The notes under the pieces: model-generated
Seen by the model: only the letters and a program-made list of their open reading frames with translations
What the model was told of the DNA's origin: nothing
Databases searched by the model: none
Source of the DNA: JBCAWW01 sp039024315
GTDB taxonomy: Bacteria; Bacteroidota; Bacteroidia; J057
Assembly: GCA_039024315.1 (NCBI GenBank)
Contig: JBCCQN010000037.1
Span: 1-48,634, forward strand
Reading direction: 5' to 3'
DNA: 48,634 nt
Position numbers and translations under genes: made by a program
In this document: positions 1 to 9,413 of the stretch, one piece after another
Position numbering within the stretch: position 1 is the stretch's first letter
Layout of the letters: every line of letters starts with the position of its first letter

Positions 1-2474
1 AAGAAATGTGGGTTCATCTGTAAGCCCAGAGATTTTTGCTCTAGGCGAAGGAGATCTTTTTCCATCTCTAAGATTTGGCGTTCTTCAGCTGCTTTGCGGC
101 GAACTTGATTAATCCTAAAACGGAAGGATAGCGCTATTATGGCAATCCCAAGCGCAACCCCAGAGAGAATGAACCACCAGCGTCGCCAAAAGGGAGGTAG
201 GATCTCAAAGCTTACAGGCTGAATCTCACGACAAGTCCCATCGGGATTACAGGCCCTGACCAAGAATTTGTATAGCCCAGGCTCAAGATTAGAGTAGGTA
301 GCACTGGTATTGGCTGACAAGCGGGACCAGTTTTCTTCTTCTCCATCCAAGCGCCATTGGTAGCGGACCCGTTCAGGATTTTGATGATTGATACCTAAGA
401 AGTCAAAACCGATATGGTTTTGGTCATAGGGAAATTGCAGTGTATCTAAAGGCTGGTTCCAAGCTCCGATTTTGTTGGCAAAGCGAGTCTCAGCAAGTGG
501 TTCATAGGTCAAGCGAATATTGGTCAAGCTGAGGCTAGGGGCTTGAGAGCTTTGCTGAGCTTGCTCCGGCAGATATTGGGTCAAACCGTTGACCGTACCA
601 AACCAAAGGTGGCCTTCTTTATCTCTGTAAAAAGCATTTTGGCAGACCTCTACTCCCACAAATCCCTCAGCACGACCAAAGGCTTTGAGTTCGATGATAT
701 TGCGATCTGGATCAAGATTGGCTCTTTCGACGCCTTTTTCAGTCCCGATCCAGAGATTTTGCAATTCGTCTAGCCCAAGTAAGTATATATTGGTTGAATT
801 GAAGCCTTCCGTAAAATTCTTGATCGGAATTGCGCTCGAGTCGGAATAGATTGCTAGCCGTTTTAGGCCACCGCCAGCGGTACCGACCCAGAGATAACCA
901 TAGGCATCTTCAACCATTGAGCGGACCTGATTGGCCGAAAAACCGCCTGCCAAGGGTAGATGGGTGATTTTGCCATTTCTTTCTCGATAACCAATGCCTT
1001 GGCTAGCAGTCCCAAACCACAGTCTTGCTTCCTTGTCTTCATGCAAGCAATTGATATGATTTTGCGGTAAGCCACGATTGCGATTGACTATGGCGATATT
1101 TTCTCGCGCTAGGACAGGGTCTTTTTCAGGCCAGCGGATGCGGGTGAGGCCGTTGCCAGTGGTGGCTAGCCAGATACTGCCGTCGGCGGTTTCTTCAATA
1201 TCCCTGATCCAATTGTCTCCCAAGCCATTGGCGATGCTGAGAGAAACGATACTTGAGTCAAGAAAGACACTCAACCCCCCGCCATCACTGCCCGCCCATA
1301 TACGACCAAAGCGGTCTTCATGTAAGGCCTTGACTTTGCGATTGGAGATTGCCTTGGCGGTATTGAAGCGCGCTAAACTATCGCCACTAAAGCGGGCTAT
1401 CCCATTAGCACCTACTCCCATCCAGATATTGCAGTCAGTATCCTCGAGTACAGAGTAAACCGCTCGACCCGGTAAACCTGAGTTTTGGTCGTAGTGCTTG
1501 AATTGCTGCCCGAAGTATTTGCTCAAACCGCCACCGGAGCTACCGAACCAAAGGTTGCCCCAAGCATCTTCCCAGATCTTGCGGATATAGTTGGCGGAGA
1601 GGCCGTCCTTGACTTGGAGAAGATCTAAGCTAGCATCGCGCGGGTTATAGCGGGCGACTCCCGCGTTTTGCGTCGCAATCCACAGCTCTCCCTCCTGACT
1701 AAAATGAAGGTCAAACAAAAAGCCGCGGTTGATTTCTGTATTGCTGAGTTGTCTGCGAAAGCGCTTGCCGGTCAGTTTTAGCAAACCACTGCCATAGGTA
1801 GCGACCCATAGATTGCTATCCGCATCGCTGCAAAAATCCCAAATCACTCGATTATAGGGTACACCCTGACTGCGGCCATAGCTGATCAATTGATGGCCAT
1901 CCCAAGCAGCTATTTTACCTCTTTGACCAATCCATAGGGTACCTCTTGGGTCAAAGTACAGGCTATTTACTTCGCCATTGATCTCTGATAAGGGACCGTC
2001 AGCCTGATAGAGACTATCTTTTGTATAGCGAAACAAGCCGGCGCCACTACCAATCCATAGGTCTTGCTCAGGCGAAGCGACAATGCTGTAAATCGGTACC
2101 CTTTGACTATCGGAGAGAAGGTAGTTGTGAAAGCGAATCCCATCCCAGCGGCTGAGGCCATTGTCTGTACCTAGCCAAATGTCTTGATTGTAGTCTTCAC
2201 AGATGGTCCAAATATAGTTGTTGATAAGGCCCTCCTGTGAGCTGAGATTTTGAAATTCCTTGCCGTCAAAGCGACTGAGGCCTCCGCCTCGGGTACCAAG
2301 CCAGATAAAGCCCCGACTATCTCCATTGATAGCAAATACCTGCGACTGGGCTAGCCCATCCGCTACCGAGTAGTTTCGGATGCCAAATTGTTGCCCAATG
2401 GCGCTTGGACTGCATAAAAACAAAAGAGAGAATAGCCAAAAACAATCCTTGGCAAAATATCGGGCTGAGATCAT
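1..2474 (-). CDS. Reg_prop / Y_Y_Y sensor histidine kinase of the LytS/YehU type (3' end outside window)
   Basis: I translated the minus strand from an ATG at 2474; the frame stays open to the window edge, giving 824 complete codons. After a signal peptide (about residues 1-27) come many two-component propeller repeats of the type F-I-W-L-G-T-x-G-G-G-L, a Y_Y_Y domain (about 670-745) and one membrane helix (about 766-784). A coiled linker then leads into a LytS-type His_kinase motif, LQMNPHF, whose phosphoacceptor His823 is almost the last residue visible. The ATPase domain lies outside. The family senses periplasmic or extracellular ligands with the propeller and usually signals to a LytTR regulator, which may lie beyond the edge. 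The start is 19 bases after the upstream response regulator gene, so the three genes probably form one operon. Confidence 0.9.
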   Translation of the reverse strand, partial: MISARYFAKDCFWLFSLLFLCSPSAIGQQFGIRNYSVADGLAQSQVFAINGDSRGFIWLGTRGGGLSRFDGKEFQNLSSQEGLINNYIWTICEDYNQDIWLGTDNGLSRWDGIRFHNYLLSDSQRVPIYSIVASPEQDLWIGSGAGLFRYTKDSLYQADGPLSEINGEVNSLYFDPRGTLWIGQRGKIAAWDGHQLISYGRSQGVPYNRVIWDFCSDADSNLWVATYGSGLLKLTGKRFRRQLSNTEINRGFLFDLHFSQEGELWIATQNAGVARYNPRDASLDLLQVKDGLSANYIRKIWEDAWGNLWFGSSGGGLSKYFGQQFKHYDQNSGLPGRAVYSVLEDTDCNIWMGVGANGIARFSGDSLARFNTAKAISNRKVKALHEDRFGRIWAGSDGGGLSVFLDSSIVSLSIANGLGDNWIRDIEETADGSIWLATTGNGLTRIRWPEKDPVLARENIAIVNRNRGLPQNHINCLHEDKEARLWFGTASQGIGYRERNGKITHLPLAGGFSANQVRSMVEDAYGYLWVGTAGGGLKRLAIYSDSSAIPIKNFTEGFNSTNIYLLGLDELQNLWIGTEKGVERANLDPDRNIIELKAFGRAEGFVGVEVCQNAFYRDKEGHLWFGTVNGLTQYLPEQAQQSSQAPSLSLTNIRLTYEPLAETRFANKIGAWNQPLDTLQFPYDQNHIGFDFLGINHQNPERVRYQWRLDGEEENWSRLSANTSATYSNLEPGLYKFLVRACNPDGTCREIQPVSFEILPPFWRRWWFILSGVALGIAIIALSFRFRINQVRRKAAEERQILEMEKDLLRLEQKSLGLQMNPHF

Positions 2475-2493
2475 AGCCCTAAATTACAAATCC

Positions 2494-3198
2494 TCAGGAA
2501 TTACCCACCTGAAAATGATAGCCCACGCCTTTGAGGGTAATAATTTTTACTTCTGGATCGGCTTTGAGGTAGCCGCGCAGGCGGGTGATGTAAACGTCTA
2601 GGTTCCTAGAATTGAAAAAAGAATCGTCTCCCCAGACACTTTTGAGGATCAGTTGACGCTCTACGGTCCGACTCTTATGGGCCAGTAAAATGTGAAGGAG
2701 TTGACTTTCGCGATGAGAGAGTTTGCGGGATTCTCCTCCTAGGCTCAGTTCGTATTTTTTAGGGTGAAAGCGATAGCGGCCGATGGGGATGATCTCTACA
2801 GATTCGTCGAGCTTTTTATTGGCTCTTTGGGAACGGCTGATACTAAGAAGATTGTCAATGCGGACTATCAACTCCTCCATGCTAAAGGGTTTGCGGATAT
2901 AATCATTGCCACCGGAGCGGAAGCCTTCTAGCAAGTCTTCGGTCTGGGTTTTGGCAGTGAGGAAAATGATGGGTAAGCCAGGACGGATCTCGTTGATTTC
3001 TTTGCCTATGCTGAAGCCATCTCGATTAGGAAGCATCACATCCAGTACGCAGATTTCTGGTTGAAAGAGGTGATATTCTGCCATCACTTTGGCCCCATCA
3101 GCAACCATACGGACTTCAAAATCACGGCTTTCGAGACTTTCTTTGACAATTTTGCCGAGGAAGGGCTCATCCTCAACATAAAGGAGTTTGGTTTTCAT
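2494..3198 (-). CDS. OmpR-family response regulator
   Basis: The 234-residue protein has an N-terminal receiver domain (about 1-120) with acidic pocket residues Asp10 and Glu11, phosphoacceptor Asp53 in VLDVMLP, Thr81 and Lys103. A C-terminal winged helix of the Trans_reg_C type follows (about 135-232; it contains LSHRESQLLHILL and ends near GVGYHFQV). It should be phosphorylated by the histidine kinase encoded just upstream (stop at 3205, six-base gap) and bind DNA as a transcription regulator. The gene lies between two different sensor kinases in one apparent operon. Targets cannot be read from the sequence. Confidence 0.95.
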   Translation of the reverse strand: MKTKLLYVEDEPFLGKIVKESLESRDFEVRMVADGAKVMAEYHLFQPEICVLDVMLPNRDGFSIGKEINEIRPGLPIIFLTAKTQTEDLLEGFRSGGNDYIRKPFSMEELIVRIDNLLSISRSQRANKKLDESVEIIPIGRYRFHPKKYELSLGGESRKLSHRESQLLHILLAHKSRTVERQLILKSVWGDDSFFNSRNLDVYITRLRGYLKADPEVKIITLKGVGYHFQVGNS

Positions 3199-3204
3199 GT
3201 GAGA

Positions 3205-4737
3205 TTAGTGAGTTGAGCGTTCCGCGAAGCGGTCCAAAGAAAAAGTAATACTGGTGCCTTCGCTGGGCTTACTCTCCAAATGTAGCCCCCCATCGTGCTG
3301 GCGAATCACATCGGCGACATAGCTGAGACCGAGGCCATGCCCTTTGACATTGTGGCGATTGCCTGTAGGGACACGGAAAAACTTTTCGAAGACCTTTTTT
3401 TGATATTCTGGCTCTATACCGATGCCTTGATCACTGATGCGCAGCCAAACTTGCTCCTTATCTTCCCAGACTTTGATGTCAATTTTGGGAGGCTCTGGGC
3501 TGTATTTCAGGGCGTTGTCGATCAGATTGTATAAGACGCTACTCAAGTGCGCCTTGTCCGCAGAAACCATAAATTGGTCGCCGTGATAATCTAGATTGAC
3601 ATTGGTTTGGCTCTGTTCGAAGCGTAATTTGAAGGACAGCAAAATGTTGTCGAGGAGTTCTTGGAGATTGAGCTTTTCCTTATTGAGTTCTGGAGTAGCA
3701 TGTTCAAAACGAGACATCCGTAACACCCGATCCACAAGGATGGAGAGTCGATTGAGCTCGTTTTGAGAGATATCGAGATATTCCTCAGTCTTGGTAGGAT
3801 CGTTGAGCGCCTGAAAGTTACGTAAGGCTTCGATCGCTACGCTCACGGTGGTGATGGGCGTTTTGAGCTCGTGAGTGATATTACTGACAAAATCGTTTTT
3901 AAGGGCGGCCAACTTTCGTTGTTGCTGTAGGCTACGATAGACCAGATAAAAGGCCAAGGCAATGCTAACAAACAGAAATAAGGAAAAAAGAATCTGCGGC
4001 CACATCTTTTGGAGGATGTAGTTTTGATATTCGCCTAAGTCAAGGGCCAAATCCTGACCATCAATAGGATTGCGGTAGAAACGATCGCCAATATTGTGGT
4101 TGAAAAAGTACTGGGAATCAGACTGCTCGATAATACGGATTCCTACCTTTTGCTGCTCAGGGCTCAGTTTGCTTTGAAACTCAGCAGCTAGTAGATCATT
4201 GGCATCGTCCTCAAAAGTATCGGTAAACAAAAAGCGAATCTGGTCTGGACCCATGGGGTCAATATCATTGGTGGCGCTATCGCCAAACATGGCGAGAAGG
4301 CTAAATATCTCTTCGGGATCTTGGTTTTGATTACTATCGTCAATGCAAACGGTAAGATTGGCTTTGTTTAGTTCGTTTTTGGAGACTTCTATCCGGATCG
4401 GAAGGTCTTTTTCGGATTTAAGCTCCTGCACCCAGATATCGTTGGGCTTTAGCTCTGAGCTGATATCGGTAGGTTCCTTGCTAAAGTTGAAGCTGCTAAG
4501 GGCAGGCGGTGGATTATCAGAGCTATTAATCACGATGCCTTTGACAAAAACCTGCCGCAGTAGCTTATCCTCTACGTCTTGAGCCGAGGTGAGAAAGAGC
4601 AAATGGCTTTCAGACTTGAGCTGAGCTAGCTCGTCTTTATAGGTCCCACTGAGCCAATAGACCAAAAATCCTCCAAGCAGCAGGAGGCTACTGCCCATCA
4701 GCAAAAGAGAAAAGCGAATGCGGTTGGTTAGCTTCAT
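3205..4737 (-). CDS. Membrane sensor histidine kinase (HisKA/HATPase), partner of the OmpR regulator
   Basis: The 510-residue protein has two membrane helices (about 9-29 and 249-269) bounding a roughly 220-residue periplasmic sensor region with no recognised fold. The HisKA H box is SNITHELKTP with phosphoacceptor His289. The ATP-binding domain shows the N box around NLIDNALKYS (404-413), G1 DQGIGI (436-441) and G2 GHGLGLS (466-472). All catalytic motifs are intact. It is first in the kinase-regulator-kinase operon and diverges from the GLPGLI gene across about 113 bases. The last residues, DRFAERSTH, are partly encoded by one copy of the dispersed 16-base hairpin repeat (3217-3232), so the C-terminal tail may be a recent addition. 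Confidence 0.93.
   Translation of the reverse strand: MKLTNRIRFSLLLMGSSLLLLGGFLVYWLSGTYKDELAQLKSESHLLFLTSAQDVEDKLLRQVFVKGIVINSSDNPPPALSSFNFSKEPTDISSELKPNDIWVQELKSEKDLPIRIEVSKNELNKANLTVCIDDSNQNQDPEEIFSLLAMFGDSATNDIDPMGPDQIRFLFTDTFEDDANDLLAAEFQSKLSPEQQKVGIRIIEQSDSQYFFNHNIGDRFYRNPIDGQDLALDLGEYQNYILQKMWPQILFSLFLFVSIALAFYLVYRSLQQQRKLAALKNDFVSNITHELKTPITTVSVAIEALRNFQALNDPTKTEEYLDISQNELNRLSILVDRVLRMSRFEHATPELNKEKLNLQELLDNILLSFKLRFEQSQTNVNLDYHGDQFMVSADKAHLSSVLYNLIDNALKYSPEPPKIDIKVWEDKEQVWLRISDQGIGIEPEYQKKVFEKFFRVPTGNRHNVKGHGLGLSYVADVIRQHDGGLHLESKPSEGTSITFSLDRFAERSTH
3217..3232 (+). repeat. 16-base hairpin repeat, stem CCGC/GCGG (inside kinase 3' end)
   Basis: GCGTT followed by CCGC-GAA-GCGG. Read on the coding strand it supplies the RFAER part of the kinase C terminus. 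Confidence 0.8.
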
Positions 4738-4850
4738 ATAGGCAAATTACAGCTCCAAGCGACTGATAGGTAATATTTTAACCTTTTTTAACCTTATTGC
4801 AAGGACGCTTAACCACGAGAGCATATATCTTCGTAGCAAATCTTAAAGCA

Positions 4851-5615
4851 ATGAAATCTATTTTATTTACAATTCTACTTGCTCTCCCGCTTTGGGCATT
4901 GGCTCAAACCCAAGGGACAGTAACCTATAAAGAGACCATTAAACTCAATATTGAATTTGAATTGCCCGAAGGCATGGATGAAGCCTTACTCGCACAGATT
5001 CCCAATTCGCAATCTGCTACTAAGGTTCTTTATTTCAACGAGACCGAATCTATCTTCAAAGACGCCCCTGCAGAGGACGAAGCAGAGGGAACGAGCTGGA
5101 ATGGTAGCAGTGGTGGTGCAGAGGTACGTATGGTGATGCGCCAGCCAGAGAGCAGCTTTTACCTCAACTTTGAGGAAGAAAGGCGGATTGAGCAGCGGGA
5201 GTTTATGGGCAAAGTTTTTCGGATCAATGGCGACATGCCTAGTTACGAGTGGAAAATTACTAGCGAACAAAAGACTTTTGAAGACTACGTTTTGATGCAA
5301 GCGACTTTTGAAGATAGCACTCGTAAAATTGTCGCTTGGTTTTGCCCGCAAATTCCCGTTTCTGGTGGTCCTGATGCTTTTACTCAGCTACCCGGCCTCG
5401 TTTTAGAAGTCGATATCAATGATGGGGAACGTACCCTTGTCGCTACTGAGGTTTCTTTAGGCGAACCGGCAGAAGCCATCGAAAAGCCCAAAAAAGGCAA
5501 AGAAATCACGCAAGAAGAGTTTGAAGCTGTAGTCGCTGAAAAAATGAAAGAAATGGAAGCGGAATATGGTGGCTCTAGCGGTGATGGTGAGGTGCGAATC
5601 ATGATCAGAAACTAA
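4851..5615 (+). CDS. GLPGLI family secreted protein
   Basis: I place the start at the ATG at 4851 because it begins a clear Sec signal peptide, MKSILFTILLALPLWALAQ; an upstream in-frame ATG at 4797 would bury it. The mature part has the family pattern: an early GTVTYKE strand and a late QLPGLVLEVDI segment, the position that gives GLPGLI proteins their name. The C terminus is acidic and Lys/Glu-rich. The 254-residue length is normal. Family function is unknown; these proteins are often encoded next to an outer-membrane beta-barrel protein, as here (barrel start 92 bases downstream), so a periplasmic or envelope accessory role for that barrel is a reasonable inference. Confidence 0.85.
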   Translation: MKSILFTILLALPLWALAQTQGTVTYKETIKLNIEFELPEGMDEALLAQIPNSQSATKVLYFNETESIFKDAPAEDEAEGTSWNGSSGGAEVRMVMRQPESSFYLNFEEERRIEQREFMGKVFRINGDMPSYEWKITSEQKTFEDYVLMQATFEDSTRKIVAWFCPQIPVSGGPDAFTQLPGLVLEVDINDGERTLVATEVSLGEPAEAIEKPKKGKEITQEEFEAVVAEKMKEMEAEYGGSSGDGEVRIMIRN

Positions 5616-5707
5616 GGATTCTCATAGTCAATAGCCCCCTTTTTGCTCCCCAAAAGGAGCAGAAAGGACCTTTTCAAAAGCTCTAAAATCTTCAATCAAT
5701 CTAGTTT

Positions 5708-8512
5708 ATGCGCTTTCTCCTCAAGATGGCGATTGGGATCGCTATGTCTTTACTGCTACAGACATCTGCCTTCGCCCAAAGCCCTAAAACCAATGTTAGT
5801 GCGACTATTGCGGATAGCGCCGAGACCCCAATTGCGGGTGCGTCGGTGGTGCTGTTGCGCGCAGCGGACTCTGTCCTCGTAAGTTTTGCCATGAGTAATG
5901 GTGAAGGAAGGGTCGTACTCCGCAAAATTCCGCAAGGAAAGTACCTCATGCAGGTATCTGCGATTCAGTATAGCCGCTATTCGGAGCCTTTGTTAGTGGA
6001 GGACGGCCTTGCCGAACGCGAGCTCGGTATCATCAAGCTGTATGATCCCGAATACACCCTAGGAGAGACCGTCATCGAAGGCGAGCGCACGCCCATTTTT
6101 ATCAATGGCGATACCTTGGAGTACAATGCGGATGCCTTCAAAACCCAGCCTGGTGATAATGTGGAGGAGCTTTTGCGTAAGCTGCCGGGGGTAGAGGTAC
6201 AACGCGATGGTACGGTCAAAGCGCAGGGAGAAGAGGTACAAAGGGTATTGGTTGATGGCAAAGAGTTTTTTGGGGATGATCCCCAAATGGCAACCAAAAA
6301 CCTTCCTGCTGATGCCATCGATCGGGTGCAAGTTTTTGATAAGGCTTCTGAGACGTCAGAGTTTACCGGCGTGGATGATGGTAATGATGAAAAAACCATC
6401 AACCTACAGCTTAAAGAAGACAAAAAGCAGGGCGTATTTGGCAAAGTCATGGGCGGTTACGGTACCGAAAATCGCTACGAAGGCAAAGCCAATGTCAATC
6501 GCTTTAACAATCGCCTACAGTTCTCAGCCCTAGGAATGATGAACAATATCAATGAGGCAGGCTTTTCGCTAAACGATTACCTCAATTTTATAGGCGGTAT
6601 GCAAAATCTGATGGCAGGCGGCGGCGAAATGCGGCTTACGATTGAAGATGATGGTTCTTTGCCGATCAATATGGGTAATAACCAAGGCTTGATCAATACT
6701 GCTGGTGCCGGCCTCAACTTTAACTACGATATCACCAAAAAAACTGAGCTATCCCTCAATTATCTCTATTCCAATATCAAAACCCGCCGAGATCGCGAAG
6801 TTTATCGAGAGAATTTCCTTGGTGATCAGACCTTTATCTCTGAAACGGAGCAGGATCAGCTCAGTCAATACAATCAACATAGCGTCAATCTGACCCTGCG
6901 TACCCAGATCGATAGTATGACCAAGCTGACTTGGCGCAATACCTTTGGCCTGCGCGACGCCCTCAATACTTCTGAGCGCTTTAGTCAATCATTTAGTGCA
7001 GAGCAGATCCTAGCCAATGATGGCTTTAGTGATGGAAACACGCTTGGCGATAGAGGGAACCTTCGTTCAAATTTGACCCTGCTGCGAAGGTTTAAGAAGG
7101 CCGGTCGTGCCTTTACGGCGAACGCTAGCTTTGGAGCGCAAAACGATCAGAGTGATTTGGATTTGTTTACGCGCAATCGATTTTACCAAGGGCCGGTGGT
7201 AGCGTTCGCGGATAGCGTAAACCAAAATCAGGGTCAAACTATCCGGCAGCTTACTTACAGTGGGCGGGTAACTTATACCGAGCCATTGGGCAAGGGGCGC
7301 TATCTAGAAGCCAACTTTATGCATAGCAATTTTGGGGAAAACTCGCGCCGCGATGTCTTTGATCGTTTTCCGACGGGAGATAGCTTTAACGAGGGCCTCA
7401 GCAACCACTTTCAAAAGGATTATCTCTACAATCGAGGAGGCCTGGCGATGCGCATCAATCGTAAGAAAAGTCAGTTCAATGTAGGCCTCAATTACCAGCA
7501 GTCAAAACTTGCGGGAGAGATCTTTTCGCAGGATACGCTCATCACCCAAGACTTCCGCAATTGGCTGCCTTCGATGCGTTATCGTTACGATTTTGCGACG
7601 GCCAAAAGTCTTTCCTTTCGCTACAATACTGAGGTACGTGAGCCTTCTTTGGAGCAACTACAGCCTCTGGTCAACAATACTGATCCACTCAATATCTTCT
7701 TGGGTAATCCCGATCTGCAAGCAGAATATACCCACAGTCTCGCTTCTCAATTAGTGATCTTTGACCAGTTTAGTTTTACCAATTTATTTCTTAATCTCAA
7801 CCTCCGTTATACCCAAAATAAAATCACCAACGCACGCAGTATTGACTCTCTGTTTCGCCAAACCATACAGCCCGTCAATGTGGGCCAAGACATCGTACTC
7901 AGGAGTTTTCTCAACTTTGGTACACCGATCAAACCCCTCAAAATCAAGGTCAATCTAGACGTGCAGACGACTTACAATCGTGGGATCGTATTTGTCAATG
8001 CGATTGAAAATACTACCGACCGATGGATTACGAGTTCGACCCTTAGTTTTGAAAACCGACGCAAAGAGCGAGTCGATTGGCGTATCGGGGGAGAATTGGG
8101 GTACAACCAAAGCCAATATTCGGTCAGTGCCGAGCTCAACCAAAGTTTTGTCAATCAGCGCTACTTTTTTGACCTCGATATCAATCTAGACAAAGAAAAG
8201 AAATGGCAGTTCTCCTCGCAGTTTGACTATTGGCTCTATCCCCCCAGTGGTCCTTTTGCGGAGTCGCAAAACATTGCTTTGTGGGAGGCTTCTCTTGGCC
8301 ATAGTTTTCTGGAAAATAATCGTGCTAGAATAGAGCTTGTCGGCTATGACCTCCTCAATCAAAACATTGGTCTCAACCGTAGCAATCAGCTTAACTACTT
8401 TGAAGAAGAGCGAGTTACGACCCTGAGGCGATACGTGATGCTACGCTTTACTTGGCGCTTGTCAGCTTTTGGTAGCCAAGGGGTGCAGATAGAACTTAAT
8501 GATCGCAGATAG
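5708..8512 (+). CDS. TonB-linked outer-membrane beta-barrel protein (OMP_b-brl type)
   Basis: The 934-residue protein begins with a Sec signal (cleavage near AFAQ, residue 24). A carboxypeptidase-regulatory-like domain (about 28-115) follows, then a plug-like domain containing LPGVEVQRDGTVKAQGEEV and VLVDGKEFFGDDP. The long C-terminal barrel is rich in alternating aromatic residues. It resembles the outer-membrane family that pairs with GLPGLI proteins, not SusC: the SusC plug signature is absent and no susD follows. Substrate is unknown. It probably forms a transcription unit with the GLPGLI gene upstream. A weak hairpin (TGCTCC...GGAGCA, 5644-5661) lies in the gap between them but lacks a T-run. 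Confidence 0.9.
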   Translation: MRFLLKMAIGIAMSLLLQTSAFAQSPKTNVSATIADSAETPIAGASVVLLRAADSVLVSFAMSNGEGRVVLRKIPQGKYLMQVSAIQYSRYSEPLLVEDGLAERELGIIKLYDPEYTLGETVIEGERTPIFINGDTLEYNADAFKTQPGDNVEELLRKLPGVEVQRDGTVKAQGEEVQRVLVDGKEFFGDDPQMATKNLPADAIDRVQVFDKASETSEFTGVDDGNDEKTINLQLKEDKKQGVFGKVMGGYGTENRYEGKANVNRFNNRLQFSALGMMNNINEAGFSLNDYLNFIGGMQNLMAGGGEMRLTIEDDGSLPINMGNNQGLINTAGAGLNFNYDITKKTELSLNYLYSNIKTRRDREVYRENFLGDQTFISETEQDQLSQYNQHSVNLTLRTQIDSMTKLTWRNTFGLRDALNTSERFSQSFSAEQILANDGFSDGNTLGDRGNLRSNLTLLRRFKKAGRAFTANASFGAQNDQSDLDLFTRNRFYQGPVVAFADSVNQNQGQTIRQLTYSGRVTYTEPLGKGRYLEANFMHSNFGENSRRDVFDRFPTGDSFNEGLSNHFQKDYLYNRGGLAMRINRKKSQFNVGLNYQQSKLAGEIFSQDTLITQDFRNWLPSMRYRYDFATAKSLSFRYNTEVREPSLEQLQPLVNNTDPLNIFLGNPDLQAEYTHSLASQLVIFDQFSFTNLFLNLNLRYTQNKITNARSIDSLFRQTIQPVNVGQDIVLRSFLNFGTPIKPLKIKVNLDVQTTYNRGIVFVNAIENTTDRWITSSTLSFENRRKERVDWRIGGELGYNQSQYSVSAELNQSFVNQRYFFDLDINLDKEKKWQFSSQFDYWLYPPSGPFAESQNIALWEASLGHSFLENNRARIELVGYDLLNQNIGLNRSNQLNYFEEERVTTLRRYVMLRFTWRLSAFGSQGVQIELNDRR

Positions 8513-8530
8513 GGGATTGGGTAGGGCTTA

Positions 8531-8546
8531 CTGCTTCGCAGAACGT
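8531..8546 (-). repeat. 16-base hairpin repeat, stem CTGC/GCAG (intergenic)
   Basis: Read on minus it is ACGTT then CTGC-GAA-GCAG. It forms the left boundary of the composite element at 8531-8646. Confidence 0.75.
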
Positions 8547-8630
8547 TTGTCATAGAAGTGCAGCATGCATACGCGCACCTAAAATGAACGATCTGTAGGG
8601 GCGTGCATGCATGCCGCCCAATAGAGATAA

Positions 8631-8646
8631 GCGTTCCGCGCAGCGG
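8631..8646 (+). repeat. 16-base hairpin repeat, stem CCGC/GCGG (intergenic)
   Basis: GCGTT then CCGC-GCA-GCGG; right boundary of composite element A. Confidence 0.8.
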
Positions 8647-8754
8647 TAAACACCCTCACAATACCCCGACTTGAAAAGAGGAAATATTGGCCCAATGGGA
8701 CTGACTAGATGCTCAATCTCCCATCTCAAAATCAACACTTTGACAAGAAAACAC

Positions 8755-9405
8755 ATGAAAAAATCATACAGCAACTCATTTGAAATCCCCCTCATCCTTT
8801 TTGCCATTTTGATAGCTAGCCTTTGGCAAATTAGATGGCACAAAAATATCCAGTTGGAGCCTATGGTTGAGTGGGAGGTTAGAGAGGTGCTTGCCCACGT
8901 AGATAGTAGCTCGCATTATTATTGGCCGGATCAATATCCCAATAACCTTTATCTGAGGATCTTGCAGCATGACACTGTAGGCTTTAATACATTTGCCGAG
9001 CCGATAAGAAGGCCATTTTCGGCTTGTTGGCAAATAGAAGAGGACGTCATCAGTATATTAGGATCCTACGGAGAAAACCCTAACGGTTTCAACGTGAAAA
9101 TCATCAATAAGCAGGCAAAGGCATATTACATCAATAGTTTTCAAGTTTACGACCACTGGTATTCCCAGACTCCCAATGGCCCCTTAATCAAATTGGGAAG
9201 GGTCGAAAGTGAAAAGACTAAACTCATTCTAAATGATATGCCCTCGAAGGACAATAAAGATACCTTATTCGGTTTTGTAGAGTTGGAGACAGCCCCCATT
9301 TATTGGCTCGCGGAGCCTTCACCTCTTGATAGCACGAGAGAAAAGATTGAGATCAAGATGAAATGCTACTTCAAGGCAGGGCAATGTGAAGAGAAAGCCA
9401 GGTGA
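8755..9405 (+). CDS. Hypothetical membrane-anchored protein
   Basis: I do not recognise the family. The chosen ATG at 8755 starts MKKSYSNSFEIPLILFAILI, giving one N-terminal helix (about residues 9-24) and a soluble, probably periplasmic domain of about 190 residues rich in aromatic residues and Asp/Asn (216 residues in all). An in-frame ATG at 8671 would extend it into the repeat region and is less likely. The gene stands alone, convergent with the hybrid kinase gene whose stop is eight bases away. Confidence 0.6.
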   Translation: MKKSYSNSFEIPLILFAILIASLWQIRWHKNIQLEPMVEWEVREVLAHVDSSSHYYWPDQYPNNLYLRILQHDTVGFNTFAEPIRRPFSACWQIEEDVISILGSYGENPNGFNVKIINKQAKAYYINSFQVYDHWYSQTPNGPLIKLGRVESEKTKLILNDMPSKDNKDTLFGFVELETAPIYWLAEPSPLDSTREKIEIKMKCYFKAGQCEEKAR

Positions 9406-9413
9406 AATCCCTA

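Larger units (their letters stand above)
8531..8646. repeat. Composite palindromic intergenic element A
   Basis: Two 16-base hairpin repeats in opposite orientation (8531-8546 and 8631-8646) flank a longer imperfect inverted repeat: arm GCATGCATACGCGCACC at 8563-8579 and arm GGGGCGTGCATGCATGC at 8598-8614, with an 18-base loop. Pairing is 14 of 17 canonical plus one G-U. A related arrangement lies at 24397-24492, sharing GCATGC and CTAARAATGAACG. The element fills most of the gap between the barrel gene and the next gene. It resembles the architecture of BIME/REP-type elements, but no family is assigned. Confidence 0.6.

Noticed and set aside
8550..8843. Minus-strand open frame of 97 codons with MHARPYRS-type text
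   Set aside because: It is made of the palindromic repeat (GCATGC arms and mini-hairpins) and overlaps the start of the plus gene; this text arises from repeat DNA, not a protein.
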